Shown: positions 1 to 7,942 of the stretch, piece by piece
Layout: every line of letters begins with the position of its first letter
Position numbering within the stretch: the first letter of the stretch is position 1
NCBI RefSeq assembly: GCF_025153475.1
Contig: NZ_JANZXA010000001.1
Coordinates: forward strand, 496,001-560,000
Length of the DNA stretch: 64,000 nucleotides
Direction: 5' to 3'
Source of the DNA: Novosphingobium mangrovisedimenti
GTDB taxonomy: Bacteria > Pseudomonadota > Alphaproteobacteria > Sphingomonadales > Sphingomonadaceae
Notes under the pieces: generated by a model
What the model was told of the DNA's origin: nothing
The model's input: the letters and a program-made list of their open reading frames with translations, nothing else
Databases searched by the model: none
Position numbers and translations under genes: made by a program

Positions 1-531
1 GGCGGCGGTGCCGCGCCGGACCTGCGCTATTCGCCCGTCATCACCGACGCCGCGACCTTCCATGCAATCGTGAAGGAAGGCGGGCTCAAGATGAACGGCA
101 TGCCGCCTTTCCCGCAGATCTCCGACAAGGATCTCGAGAACCTGCGCTTCTACCTGCGCACGCGCGCGCAGCAGGCTCCGGCCGAGAAGAAAGCGCTGAT
201 GGACAAGCTCAAGGCCGCCAGGGCAAGCACGGCCAGACCGCAGGACTTCCCCGGCAAGTGGAACATCGTGATCCAGTCGCCAATAGGGCCGCAGAAAGCC
301 GTGCTCGAGCTCAAGGTGGACGGCAATGTCGTCACCGGCACGGCGAAGGCCGAACAGGGTAGCGTCGATCTGGCGGGGGCGTTCAAGGACGGGCGGATCA
401 AGATCAAGGGCAAGGCCTCGATGCCGATGCCGATCACCGTCGCCTACGACCTGACGGTGAAGGACGGCGAACTCGAAGGCGAAAACTCCAACGGCCCGTT
501 CGGCACGTTCCCGGTAACCGGAACGCACTAG
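1..531 (+). CDS. C-terminal part of a quinoprotein/cytochrome c-type dehydrogenase (5' end outside window)
   Basis: The reading frame is open from base 1, so the gene starts upstream. The first ~55 residues visible resemble the end of the cytochrome c domain found at the C-terminus of PQQ-dependent alcohol dehydrogenases: a GMPPF segment with the likely methionine haem ligand, followed by an ISDKDLENLRFYLRTRA helix typical of these domains. The CxxCH haem motif would lie upstream and is not seen. About 90 further residues follow (GKWNIVIQSP...), predicted to be beta-rich with GxxxG-like turns; this tail is not part of a standard quinohaemoprotein and may be an extra small beta-domain. Periplasmic oxidation of an alcohol or similar substrate is inferred from family only. 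No downstream gene is co-oriented closely; a palindromic repeat follows the stop at once. Confidence 0.6.
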   Translation, partial: GGGAAPDLRYSPVITDAATFHAIVKEGGLKMNGMPPFPQISDKDLENLRFYLRTRAQQAPAEKKALMDKLKAARASTARPQDFPGKWNIVIQSPIGPQKAVLELKVDGNVVTGTAKAEQGSVDLAGAFKDGRIKIKGKASMPMPITVAYDLTVKDGELEGENSNGPFGTFPVTGTH

Positions 532-672
532 GGCGGATCGACATTCAGCCCTGACGGCCTGCAAATGGCGCTTTTCCGCGCTTCCGGTGCTCACGTACTA
601 AAAGTACGCTGCGCTCCGGATCCCGTAAAAACACCATTTTCGGCTCGCCATCTTCTGAATGTCGATCCGTCC
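532..672. repeat. ~140-bp nested imperfect palindrome (REP/MITE-like)
   Basis: Bases 534-548 (cggatcgacattcag) recur as an exact reverse complement at 655-669. Between them the sequence folds further: the segment around 566-598 matches the complement of about 604-642 with mismatches, and the centre is cgtactaaaagtacg near 595-609. The whole unit is therefore one long symmetric hairpin filling the gap after the quinoprotein gene. It contains no coding potential. It may be a miniature mobile or repetitive extragenic element, and could also end transcription. Confidence 0.65.
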
Positions 673-979
673 TAGCGGACCGCTGCCGCCCTCGCACATG
701 GTTCGCGGGCACATCCACAATATTGCTGTAAGGCATGAAGTCGTGAAATCGGCGCACCTCCGTACGCATGCATTCAACTTCAGCAGAACCCAGCAAATCG
801 AATGCCTGCGTCCACATGATCCCCACAAGACAACTTATTATTTCCGATTTTCTGCCACCCCTTCAAAACCCGGGCAACGTGACCGTCATATCTGCGAACG
901 AGGTATCGATGGACGCGTTGGGAAGAGAGGAGGTCAACCCGGCACCCACGCGTTTCCGCCGGGCATTCCTTCCAATGCG
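673..979. other. Intergenic stretch, no gene seen
   Basis: About 300 bases between the palindromic repeat and the 3' end of the VIT gene. The frames here lack ribosome sites and family-like sequence. I see no RNA gene or clear terminator. Confidence 0.5.
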
Positions 980-2095
980 CTAGCCCAGCGATGCGCCGAC
1001 CAGAGCGCCGGCCCCGTAAGTGACGCCTGCGGCGGCAAGGCCGATGAGCAGCTGGCGCGCCGCGGAGAAGAGCGCGCCGCGTCCTGTAAAGAGGCTCGTG
1101 CCCGCACCGATCGTCGCAAGCGCGATGCCGCTCGCGACGATGCTCGCGATGAAGGCGCTTCGTCCGGACAGCAACAGGAAGGGCACGACGGGCACTATCG
1201 CACCGGCCGAAAACAGCATGAAGGACCATCCCGCAGCCCCCCAGGCCGATCCGCCCAGATCCTTCGGATCGATACCCAGTTCTTCGCGTGCCAGCGTGTC
1301 CAGCGCGCTGTCTTCCTGGCTCAGCAGGCGCTCGGCCAGCGCGCGGGCCTGGGGCTCGTCGATCCCCTTGGCCTGATAGATGAGGACGAGTTCCTCCTTC
1401 TCCTCCTCGGGCACTTCGCGCAGCTCTTCCGCCTCGGTCTCGATCTGGCTGCGGTAGAGTTCGCGCGAACTGGTGACCGACAGCCATTCGCCCATGGCCA
1501 TCGAACAGGCACCCGCGACCAGACCGGCAAGCCCGGTGAGCACCAACGCACGCTGGTCGGTAGCTGCGCCGGCAACGCCCATCACGAGGCTCAGGTTGGA
1601 CACGAGACCGTCGTTCGCGCCCAGCACGGCGGCACGCAGCGTATTGCCGCCGCCGCGGTGGCGCCCTTCGATCAATGCCAGCGTCGGCCCGGACAGGCCG
1701 CCCTTGCCGGCGGCCGCGCGCATCAGCACCGCGTGCGAACGTTCGTCGGCGGGCAGCCCCGCGGCGCGGGCTTCCGGTTGGTCGTCATAGGCCGCACTGT
1801 CACGCGCCTCGCCTGCGGCCAGCGCAGGCAGGACGAAAGCTGGCCCGAAACGCCGCGCCAGCGCGCTCAGGATGCGCGCCCGCAGCGAGGGCTGCGGCGC
1901 ATAGGACGCCCCCTCCTCGGCCAGGCGCTTGCGCCAGAAATCCCCGTGCGCACGCTCGATCGCACCCAGCCGCCGGAAGACTTCGGCCAACTTCGGGTCG
2001 GCTTCGTTCGCGGCGAGCGCTTCATAAATCGCCGCGCCATCGACTTCGCCACGCAGATTGGCGCGATAACGAGGCACGGGGTCCGGAGTTGCCAT
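980..2095 (-). CDS. VIT1/CCC1-family Fe/Mn transporter with N-terminal ferritin-like domain (MbfA-like)
   Basis: A 371-residue inner-membrane protein. Residues ~1-130 form a rubrerythrin/ferritin-like domain with the pattern EAD...E-R-A-H (ERAHGDFWRKRL), as expected for a diiron or iron-sensing site facing the cytoplasm. The C-terminal ~220 residues are VIT1/CCC1-like: a first helix with GANDGLVSNLSLVMGVAGA, the AMGEWLSV helix, an acidic cytoplasmic segment rich in E (EAEELREVPEEEKEE) and two pairs of C-terminal helices. In rhizobia the same architecture (MbfA) exports iron and protects against iron and peroxide stress; that role is inferred. I prefer the ATG at 2095; a TTG nine codons upstream (2122) is possible. 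Confidence 0.85.
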   Translation of the reverse strand: MATPDPVPRYRANLRGEVDGAAIYEALAANEADPKLAEVFRRLGAIERAHGDFWRKRLAEEGASYAPQPSLRARILSALARRFGPAFVLPALAAGEARDSAAYDDQPEARAAGLPADERSHAVLMRAAAGKGGLSGPTLALIEGRHRGGGNTLRAAVLGANDGLVSNLSLVMGVAGAATDQRALVLTGLAGLVAGACSMAMGEWLSVTSSRELYRSQIETEAEELREVPEEEKEELVLIYQAKGIDEPQARALAERLLSQEDSALDTLAREELGIDPKDLGGSAWGAAGWSFMLFSAGAIVPVVPFLLLSGRSAFIASIVASGIALATIGAGTSLFTGRGALFSAARQLLIGLAAAGVTYGAGALVGASLG

Positions 2096-2359
2096 GACCA
2101 ATCGTCCAACGTCCGGAAACAAAGGTCAACTGCTGTCGGGCAAGTCCCCTGGATCTGATTCCGCGGGCCCCACCCACGCCCTCCTCACCACCTGCTCCAT
2201 TGATTAAATCAGCGAGCGGCCCGGCTGAAGCAAGGAACGGGTTGGCAAAATTCACAAGAGGTACGTTGACGGCGCTGGCATCGTCGTGGCACTAGGCCGC
2301 CGCCTCAGTGGAAAATGCACTGGAAACGGCACGCATGGAACAAGCCAAGTGCTTGAAAT

Positions 2360-2433
2360 GCGGGTGTAGCTCAATGGCAGAGCAGAAGCTTCCCAAGCTT
2401 ACGACGAGGGTTCGATTCCCTTCACCCGCTCCA
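2360..2433 (+). tRNA. tRNA-Gly (anticodon CCC)
   Basis: Cloverleaf of 74 nt with encoded CCA. The acceptor GCGGGTG (2360-2366) pairs perfectly with CACCCGC before the discriminator T and CCA. The D-arm is GCTC/GAGC, the anticodon stem is GAAGC/GCTTA with one mismatched end pair, and the loop TTCCCAA gives anticodon CCC. The T-arm is GAGGG-TTCGATT-CCCTT. It decodes GGG. Confidence 0.95.
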
Positions 2434-2510
2434 ATTCCCGCTTGCAGACCCTCGTGTCACCCGGCTGCGTTGATGACAAAGCTCGCCGATCGGCCTATTG
2501 GCGCCTCTCT

Positions 2511-2918
2511 ATGGAATCGCTTCGCGCCTTCTTTCTGCGGTATCGCGGACTGGCCGGTGTACTGGTCGTCGCGGCGCTGTTGCTGAAGCTCGCGGTGCCC
2601 ACGGGTTTCATGGTTGGTGCCGATGCATCGCGCACGATCACCATCACGATCTGTCACGACGCCAGTGGCGACGCCGCTCCCCGGCAGCTCTCGATCCCGA
2701 TGAACAAGGGCGCCGAAGAAGCGCCGGGCAAGCCGGCCAAGGGCGAGTGCCCCTATGCCGCGCTGGCGATGGCTTCGATGACAGGGGCCGACGTCGCGCT
2801 GCTGGCGCTGGCTCTCGCGTTCATCATCGCGCTGGGCTTTGCGCCCGTCCGCTTCGCGCTGCCCCGCCGCGCCGCCTATATCCTGCCGCCCCTGCGCGGC
2901 CCGCCGGCACGCATCTGA
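2511..2918 (+). CDS. DUF2946 family protein
   Basis: A 135-residue protein with an N-terminal membrane segment (LAGVLVVAALLLKLAVPTGFMV), a periplasmic middle with ITICHD and a single GECPYAALAMAS segment, a second hydrophobic helix (VALLALALAFIIALGFAPVRFALP) and a short basic tail ending in PLRGPPA. The C/H residues and the PLRxPP ending are typical of DUF2946, often found beside copper or TonB-receptor genes. I start it at the ATG at 2511 (MESLRAFF), since the open frame above it overlaps the tRNA-Gly flank. It leads a same-strand run with DUF2244, PCuAC and SCO genes, suggesting a part in copper supply to respiratory oxidases. Confidence 0.75.
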   Translation: MESLRAFFLRYRGLAGVLVVAALLLKLAVPTGFMVGADASRTITITICHDASGDAAPRQLSIPMNKGAEEAPGKPAKGECPYAALAMASMTGADVALLALALAFIIALGFAPVRFALPRRAAYILPPLRGPPARI

Positions 2919-2996
2919 CGAACTGAACCCGTTTGTCGGATCGGCCGGCGCCACGCTTTCCACAGCGTGGGCCGGCCCTGCCGGAGTACTTTCTTC

Positions 2997-3527
2997 ATGT
3001 ATGAAATCCTGCGCCGTTCGCACGAACGGCCTTGGGCACCGCCGGACGCCGTGCCGGACGCCCTCGGCGCGCAAGGCCAGGCCACCTCGCTGGTCCTGCG
3101 CATGCGCGAAAACCGTTCGCAGATCTCGCGCGACGGCCGCGCCGCCATCACCGCCCTTGCCGTCCTGTTCATGGGCACCACGCTGGTCTTCGCCTTCAAG
3201 GGCCTGTGGCTGGTCCCGCTGTTCTCGATCGCGGCCATGGCCACGCTCACGTTCGCGCTGGACCGTCACGCGCGCGGTCAGGCGATGATCGAGACGCTGG
3301 AGTTCTCGGAGCTACTGGTGCGGCATCGCGACCGGGCCGGCCGCATGGTCGAGCTGCCCACGTTCTGGCTGCGCCTCAATGCCGAACAGCGCACGCCGAG
3401 CGACCTGCGGCTGTTCCTGCGTTCGGGCAAACGCCAGATCGAGTTCGGCCGATGCCTCAGCCTCGATGAAAAACGCGCGGTCGTGCCGATCGTCGAGGCC
3501 GCGATCGCCCGACTTCCGGGGAGGTAA
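2997..3527 (+). CDS. DUF2244 domain protein (integral membrane)
   Basis: A 176-residue protein. Residues ~35-50 (LRMRENRSQISRDGRAA) precede two membrane helices (ITALAVLFMGTTLVFAF and LWLVPLFSIAAMATLTFAL), followed by a cytoplasmic beta-rich domain ending in FGRCLSLDEKRAVVPIVEAAI. This is the DUF2244 layout, found near cytochrome oxidase genes in alphaproteobacteria; biochemical role unknown. The start is the ATG at 2997 (MYEILRRS). Confidence 0.75.
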   Translation: MYEILRRSHERPWAPPDAVPDALGAQGQATSLVLRMRENRSQISRDGRAAITALAVLFMGTTLVFAFKGLWLVPLFSIAAMATLTFALDRHARGQAMIETLEFSELLVRHRDRAGRMVELPTFWLRLNAEQRTPSDLRLFLRSGKRQIEFGRCLSLDEKRAVVPIVEAAIARLPGR

Positions 3528-3530
3528 GCC

Positions 3531-3725
3531 ATGGGCCTTGCCACCCTTTCCCCCGGACAAGCCGACGCCCTGCGCCGCTTCCGCCGCAACACCTGGAAGG
3601 CGATCGCCCTTTGCGCGGCGCTGCGCCTTGCCGATGCCATGCTCGGCCTCGGTCTTCTCGCCACCACGACCACGCAGGCCGGGTCCGTACCCGCCCCTGT
3701 CATCGCACCGGAGTGCCAGCCATGA
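3531..3725 (+). CDS. Small hypothetical membrane-anchored protein
   Basis: A 64-residue protein starting 3 bases after the DUF2244 stop and ending 4 bases into the next gene (ATGA overlap at 3722-3725), so it is translationally linked to both. It has one hydrophobic stretch (AIALCAALRLADAMLGLGLLATT) after a basic N-terminus and an exposed C-tail with one Cys (APECQP). No family recognised. The tight packing supports a real gene. Confidence 0.5.
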   Translation: MGLATLSPGQADALRRFRRNTWKAIALCAALRLADAMLGLGLLATTTTQAGSVPAPVIAPECQP

Positions 3726-4201
3726 AACGTACCGTTCTTTCCATCAGCCTTCTTGCCGGCCTCGGCACGGCACCTCTTGCCGCCGCCGGCAAGCCCGCAC
3801 CCACCGTATCCGTCACCAACGCCTGGGCGCGCGAAACCGCACCGAGCCAGGTGAACGGTGGCGGCTTCGCGACCATCGCCAACACGGGAACGGTCGACGA
3901 CCGCCTCGTTTCCGCCGCCTCGCCTGTCGCCAGTGAAGTCCAGCTTCACACCATGAGCATGGACGGCGGCGTGATGCGCATGCGGCAGCTGACCGACGGC
4001 ATCGCGGTTCCAGCCGGGCAGACGGTCATGCTCAAGCCGGGTTCGCTGCATGTCATGTTCATCGGTCTCAAGCACCCGCTGAAGCGTGGCGAGAACGTGC
4101 CGGTGACCCTGCGCTTCGCCAGAGCCGGTACGGTGAAGGTGAACTTCGCCGTGCAACCGGTGGGCGCGATGGGGCCGGGAGGCAGGCATGGCGGACACTG
4201 A
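3722..4201 (+). CDS. PCuAC-type periplasmic copper(I) chaperone
   Basis: A 159-residue exported protein: signal peptide MKRTVLSISLLAGLGTAPLAAAG, then a cupredoxin-like PCuAC domain. The copper motif H-x-M ... M ... H-x-M is visible: LHTMSM (residues ~77-82), MRMRQL, and SLHVMF near residue 110. The family binds Cu(I) in the periplasm and hands it to the CuA site of cytochrome oxidase together with SCO. It overlaps the SCO gene by 14 bases, fitting that partnership. The tail is His/Gly-rich (GGRHGGH). Confidence 0.9.
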   Translation: MKRTVLSISLLAGLGTAPLAAAGKPAPTVSVTNAWARETAPSQVNGGGFATIANTGTVDDRLVSAASPVASEVQLHTMSMDGGVMRMRQLTDGIAVPAGQTVMLKPGSLHVMFIGLKHPLKRGENVPVTLRFARAGTVKVNFAVQPVGAMGPGGRHGGH

Positions 4202-4823
4202 CCTCGACCTGGAACCGGCGGACGACGCACCGCCGGGCACGGGCTCGCTGCGCTGGATGATCTGGCTGCTGGCCGGAATCGTCGTCATCCTTGTCGCCCT
4301 CACCTGGGCAGGCAGCCGCAATGACGCGGGCCCGGGCGACGAACCCGCGTTCGGCGGCGACTTCACGCTCGTGGCGCCGGACGGTTCGGCAGTCACCCGC
4401 GCCGACATCGCGGACAAGCCGTTCGCCATCTACTTCGGCTTCACCCGCTGCCCCGACGTATGCCCGACGACGCTCGCCAGCCTCGCGCGCATGCGAAAGG
4501 CACTGGGGACGGACGGAGACAGGTTCCGGATCGTGTTCGTCTCGGTCGATCCCGGGCACGACAAGCCTGCGGCCATCGGGGAATACGTGTCGCTGTTCGA
4601 AACGCCGATACTCGGCCTGACCGGCAGCACGGCGCAACTCGAACAGATCGAACAGGGCTTCGGCGTATACGTGAAGCAAGTCCCGCAGCCTGGCGGGGAC
4701 TATACCATCGACCACACGGCGGCGGTCTTCCTGATCGATGCCAAAGGGAAACTGGCCGGGACCATCAGCCATGGCGAACCGGAAAAGACCGGCATCGAGA
4801 AGCTCCGGCTGATGCTCGACTGA
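4188..4823 (+). CDS. SCO1/SenC family copper-binding thioredoxin-fold protein
   Basis: A 211-residue protein with an N-terminal membrane anchor (LRWMIWLLAGIVVILVALTWAG) and a periplasmic thioredoxin-like domain. It shows the metal motif C-P-D-V-C within YFGFTRCPDVCPTTLASL and the distal histidine in DYTIDHTAAVFLID. SCO proteins reduce and metallate the CuA centre of cytochrome c oxidase. Last gene of the copper operon. It ends convergently 52 bases from apbE. Confidence 0.92.
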   Translation: MADTDLDLEPADDAPPGTGSLRWMIWLLAGIVVILVALTWAGSRNDAGPGDEPAFGGDFTLVAPDGSAVTRADIADKPFAIYFGFTRCPDVCPTTLASLARMRKALGTDGDRFRIVFVSVDPGHDKPAAIGEYVSLFETPILGLTGSTAQLEQIEQGFGVYVKQVPQPGGDYTIDHTAAVFLIDAKGKLAGTISHGEPEKTGIEKLRLMLD

Positions 4824-4878
4824 CGGCCGGTTTTCCTGGCGACAGGCCGGGCCGCGCGGTGCGTGCGCCCGGCCGTCA
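4821..4878. terminator. Inverted repeat shared by the convergent sco and apbE 3' ends
   Basis: TGACGGCCGG at 4821-4830 is the exact reverse complement of CCGGCCGTCA at 4869-4878. Each arm contains the stop codon of one gene (sco TGA; apbE TGA on the other strand). It could act as a bidirectional terminator, though no T-run follows closely and the loop is ~38 bases. Confidence 0.4.
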
Positions 4879-5865
4879 CTCGAACATCCGCTGCAGCGAC
4901 GGCGAGACGATCTCGCGCCGGTCCGCGCCGGTCCCGAGCAGCATGCGGGCGGCTATGCCGTGCGCACGGGCGAAATCGCAGGCTTGCGGGCCAAGGACCA
5001 TCAACGCCGTCGCCAGGGCGTCGGCGCGCATGGCGCTCCGCTCGACGACGCTGACGCTTTCCATGCCGCTCGTGCTCGGCGCGCCCGAGGCCGGGTCGAT
5101 GGTATGACCGAGACGCTGGCCGTCGATCAGGTGGAAACGCCTCGAATGGCCACTCGTCGCGATGGCCCATCCCGACAGCGCGACGCGCAGGGACAGGCTG
5201 TCTGCACCTTCCTCGCCGGGCTCGACATCGACCCACCAGGGCTGCCCATCCGGCTTGAGCCCCGCACCGCGCAACTCGCCGCCGATCTCGACCAGAAACG
5301 AGGCCACCGGATAAGCCGCCAGCGTTTCGGCAAGCCGGTCCACCCCATAACCCTTGGCAATGGCGCTGAAGTCGAGCCGGAGCCCGCCCGGTTGCCGCAG
5401 GCGCGCGCGGAAGCGGTCGAAATCCACCGCCTGCCACCCCGTCGCCCCGCGAATGGCATCGCAGGCAGCCGCATCGGGCAGGCCGGCCACCGCGCGGCTG
5501 CCGAAGCCCCAGGCCTCGCTCGCCGCGCCGACCGTGGGGTCGAAGGCGCCGTCGGTGAGCGCAGCGACATCGAGCGCCTCGGCAAGGACCCGCGCGAAGT
5601 CGCCCGGCAGAGCATGCCAGCTCCCTGTGACGGCGCGATTGTAGCGGCTGAGCAGCGAGTCCGGCTCCCACTGGCTCATCTGGCCGACGATAGTGCCCAG
5701 CACGTCCTCGCAGGCCGCCTTCAGCGGGGAGAGATCCTCGTCCGGATCGGCCACCAGCCGCACGGACCATGTCGTCCCCATGGTCTGCCCGCCGAACGTC
5801 GCTGTCCCGCCGCCGGCGGGCCTGACGATATCCGTTTCGGCCAGCGGCGGAATGGCGATACGCAT
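4876..5865 (-). CDS. apbE: ApbE: FAD:protein FMN transferase
   Basis: A 329-residue protein with the ApbE signatures: GQTMGTTWSVRLVAD near the N-terminus, DGAFDPTVGAASEAWGFG, LDFSAIAKGYGVDRLAE, LVEIGGELRGAG, ATSGHSRRF and GHTIDPASGAP with the Mg/FAD-binding residues. The enzyme attaches FMN covalently to Thr/Ser of extracytoplasmic flavoproteins. No clear signal peptide, so export is uncertain. The start is the ATG at 5865 (MRIAIPP), just before the DUF4198 stop at 5873. It ends the minus-strand iron operon, which includes a DUF2271 protein carrying the flavinylation motif; that protein is its likely target. Confidence 0.92.
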   Translation of the reverse strand: MRIAIPPLAETDIVRPAGGGTATFGGQTMGTTWSVRLVADPDEDLSPLKAACEDVLGTIVGQMSQWEPDSLLSRYNRAVTGSWHALPGDFARVLAEALDVAALTDGAFDPTVGAASEAWGFGSRAVAGLPDAAACDAIRGATGWQAVDFDRFRARLRQPGGLRLDFSAIAKGYGVDRLAETLAAYPVASFLVEIGGELRGAGLKPDGQPWWVDVEPGEEGADSLSLRVALSGWAIATSGHSRRFHLIDGQRLGHTIDPASGAPSTSGMESVSVVERSAMRADALATALMVLGPQACDFARAHGIAARMLLGTGADRREIVSPSLQRMFE

Positions 5866-5872
5866 CAGGAGA

Positions 5873-6700
5873 TCAGGGCGCGAGGACTTCCAGCGTCGCC
5901 ACGTAGCCGAGACCGCGCTCGGTCGCACCGGGTACGCTGGTATGGTTGTCCTCGATTTCAGCCTCCAGCCAGTACATGCCCGGCTCGGGCCAGGCGAGAT
6001 GGACTTCACCCGCAGCATCGGTGGTTCCGCTCAGCTGCACGGGCGTATCGCGGTATCGCGACCCGCCAAGGACGGCAGTCACCTTGATCCCGGCCGCCGG
6101 CTTGCCGTCGACGAGAAAGCGGAACACGCCGTCTTCATCGGAAACGAGATCGTTGGGGTGGGTCACAGGGACCATTTCCAGCCCCGTGCCCTGCGGTTCG
6201 AACACCGTTTGCGTCGGCGCGCCGAGCGTCACGAAGAATTCGTTGCGCGATTGCATCTCGCGAATCCGGACATCGGTCGCGCCCGCGGGAATCAACGTGT
6301 CGAGCCTGGAGGCATCGGCCCCGCGCGGCAGGCGCTTTTCCTCTCCATTGAGCTTGTAGCGCCCGAAGGCGCCGGTGCGTGCAGTGCCGATCTTCCACGT
6401 GCCCTGCTGGGTCAGGTGGACATCGAAAGTCGACCGGTAGCGACCGGTGGCCGCATTCTCGATCGCGCCATCGCTGCCATCGGGCCGTTCCACCGCGATG
6501 CCCTCGGGGCTCAGCGCATGGTGGTTGGGATAGAACAGGTCGTTGGAAATCGCGCCGTCCACGGTGATCCAGGCATCATCGCCCGAAAGGACCGTCTCGG
6601 ACGGCAGGAGCCACGCCCGGTGGGCATCGGCCGCACCCGGCAGTGCCAGAGCGAGAGGCAAAGCGAGGGAAATGGCGGAAATCGCGCTGCGCAATTTCAT
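5873..6700 (-). CDS. DUF4198 domain periplasmic protein
   Basis: A 275-residue exported protein: signal peptide MKLRSAISAISLALPLALALPGAADA followed at once by HRAWLLPS, the standard DUF4198 opening. The rest is beta-rich (GTWKIGTARTG, RFLVDGKPAAGIKVTAVLGGS, DAAGEVHLAWPEPGMYWLEAEIEDN), with an Ig/carboxypeptidase-regulatory-like fold near the C-terminus. It lies between DUF2271 and apbE in an iron-uptake operon. Family members are linked to nickel, cobalt or iron transport in the periplasm; the exact role is unknown. Confidence 0.85.
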   Translation of the reverse strand: MKLRSAISAISLALPLALALPGAADAHRAWLLPSETVLSGDDAWITVDGAISNDLFYPNHHALSPEGIAVERPDGSDGAIENAATGRYRSTFDVHLTQQGTWKIGTARTGAFGRYKLNGEEKRLPRGADASRLDTLIPAGATDVRIREMQSRNEFFVTLGAPTQTVFEPQGTGLEMVPVTHPNDLVSDEDGVFRFLVDGKPAAGIKVTAVLGGSRYRDTPVQLSGTTDAAGEVHLAWPEPGMYWLEAEIEDNHTSVPGATERGLGYVATLEVLAP

Positions 6701-6713
6701 CGGATCAGTCCTT

Positions 6714-7229
6714 TCAGGGCGTAACGGTGGAAACAATGGTGCCAAGCTCGCTCTTGCCGCTGGCACGTGCCTTTGCGACCTTCGCGCCGCCAAGCGTGAC
6801 GGGAAGCTTCACGACCTCGCGGCCGCCGACTTCGCGGGCCGCTTCAACACAGAGCTGGTACTGGCCGGCGGGCAGGCCGCGCAGGGCCGAGGCAGGGATC
6901 GAGAGCGTCTGGGGCCCCGGCGCGCGGGTGGCGCCCGAAACGCCATCGATCGAGGCGCTGCGCCCGGCCTTGCGCCACCACGTGCGCATGTCGCTGAGCC
7001 ACTTGCGCCCCTCGCCGCCGCGCTTGTCCTTGTCGTACCAGACCGACAGCGTCCGCGCCGTGCCGCCGGGACCTTCAAGCCAGACCGCGACATAGGGCCG
7101 GTGGTATTCGGCGACCGCCAGGCGCGGAATGGTGATGTCGATAGTGATGGTATCGGCCAGAGCCGGGCTGGCCGCTGTTGCGGCCACGGTAGCCGATCCG
7201 GTCAGGACGAAAAGCGAAGTCGTGCGCAT
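6714..7229 (-). CDS. DUF2271 periplasmic protein with an ApbE flavinylation motif
   Basis: A 171-residue exported protein: signal peptide to about residue 26 (…ASPALA), then the DUF2271 domain with PYVAVWLEGPGG, RTLSVWYDKDKRGGEGRKWLSDMRTWWRKAG and the end VVKLPVTLGGAKVAKARASG. Residues 95-101 read DGVSGAT, which fits the Dxx(S/T)GA(T/S) target of ApbE, so Thr101 is the predicted covalent FMN site. It sits between the PepSY membrane protein and DUF4198. Inference: an FMN-carrying electron-transfer partner that reduces ferric iron or siderophores in the periplasm. Confidence 0.85.
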   Translation of the reverse strand: MRTTSLFVLTGSATVAATAASPALADTITIDITIPRLAVAEYHRPYVAVWLEGPGGTARTLSVWYDKDKRGGEGRKWLSDMRTWWRKAGRSASIDGVSGATRAPGPQTLSIPASALRGLPAGQYQLCVEAAREVGGREVVKLPVTLGGAKVAKARASGKSELGTIVSTVTP

Positions 7230-7258
7230 GGCAATCCTCAATGAAAGGCCGACAGGCC

Positions 7259-7939
7259 TCAGTGAACGAAGAACAGGGCAAGCAGGAGCGGCACCAGCAG
7301 CCCTAGGCCGGTGAGCGGCCAGGTAGACGGACGGTTCTTCCCGTGCAGCCAGAGCAGCACGAACCCGGTTCCGATGAACACCAGCGAGGCAAACACGAAC
7401 ACGTCGATGAACAGGCGCCAGACCGCGCCGGTATCGCGGCCTTTGTGCAGGTCGTTGAAGTAGGCGATCCATCCGCGGTCGGTGGCTTCCCATTCAACGA
7501 CGCCGCTCGTGCGATCGATGGCGATCCACGTGTCGCCGCCCGGTCGTGGCATGGCAAGATAGATCTCGTCCGCACCCAGCTCTGCGGGGGCATCCGTGAC
7601 GGCGAGGTCGGTCCGACCCGAAAGGGCCTTCCGCAGGGCGGACGGCAGCGGGCGGGTGCCGGTTTCCGGCAACGAAGCGACCAGGGCCAGGGCTTCGGCA
7701 TCAAGCTCGGCCGCCCCCTCGACGACGCTGGGGTTCGCGCCGATATCGGCCGCATGGTTGAGCGTGAAGCCGGTCAGGACGAACAGCAGCAGGCCGACCA
7801 GCGCCACTGCCGAGCTGATCCAGTGCCAGGTGTGCAGATGGCGGAGCCAGAAGCCGCGCGTCAGTTTCCGGCGCGGCCGGGCCCCGGGCTGCGGCGCGGC
7901 GACGGCGGACGATCTTTGCGAACGGGCAGGGTCGTGCAT
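7259..7939 (-). CDS. PepSY-associated transmembrane protein
   Basis: A 226-residue inner-membrane protein: basic N-tail, RHLHTWHWISSAVALVGLLLFVLTGFTLNHA helix, a periplasmic PepSY-like domain (~60-165, with IAIDRTSGVVEWEATDRGWIAYFNDLHKGRDTG), and two C-terminal helices. The paired histidines near the first and later helices (H36, H39, H61, H174 by approximate count) suggest haem b ligation as in related FoxB/PepSY reductases. The ATG at 7939 is preferred to a TTG at 7942. It overlaps tonB closely and lies in the iron operon; likely an electron conduit to the periplasm. Confidence 0.8.
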   Translation of the reverse strand: MHDPARSQRSSAVAAPQPGARPRRKLTRGFWLRHLHTWHWISSAVALVGLLLFVLTGFTLNHAADIGANPSVVEGAAELDAEALALVASLPETGTRPLPSALRKALSGRTDLAVTDAPAELGADEIYLAMPRPGGDTWIAIDRTSGVVEWEATDRGWIAYFNDLHKGRDTGAVWRLFIDVFVFASLVFIGTGFVLLWLHGKNRPSTWPLTGLGLLVPLLLALFFVH

Positions 7940-7942
7940 CAA

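Noticed and set aside
659..2158. Long plus-strand frame opposite the VIT gene
   Set aside because: Low-complexity Arg/Ala/Gly composition, mirror of the real gene; no ribosome site or family match.
4664..4669. GTATAC inside the sco gene
   Set aside because: It lacks the preceding C(A/T) on either strand, is in coding sequence, and lies outside the island.
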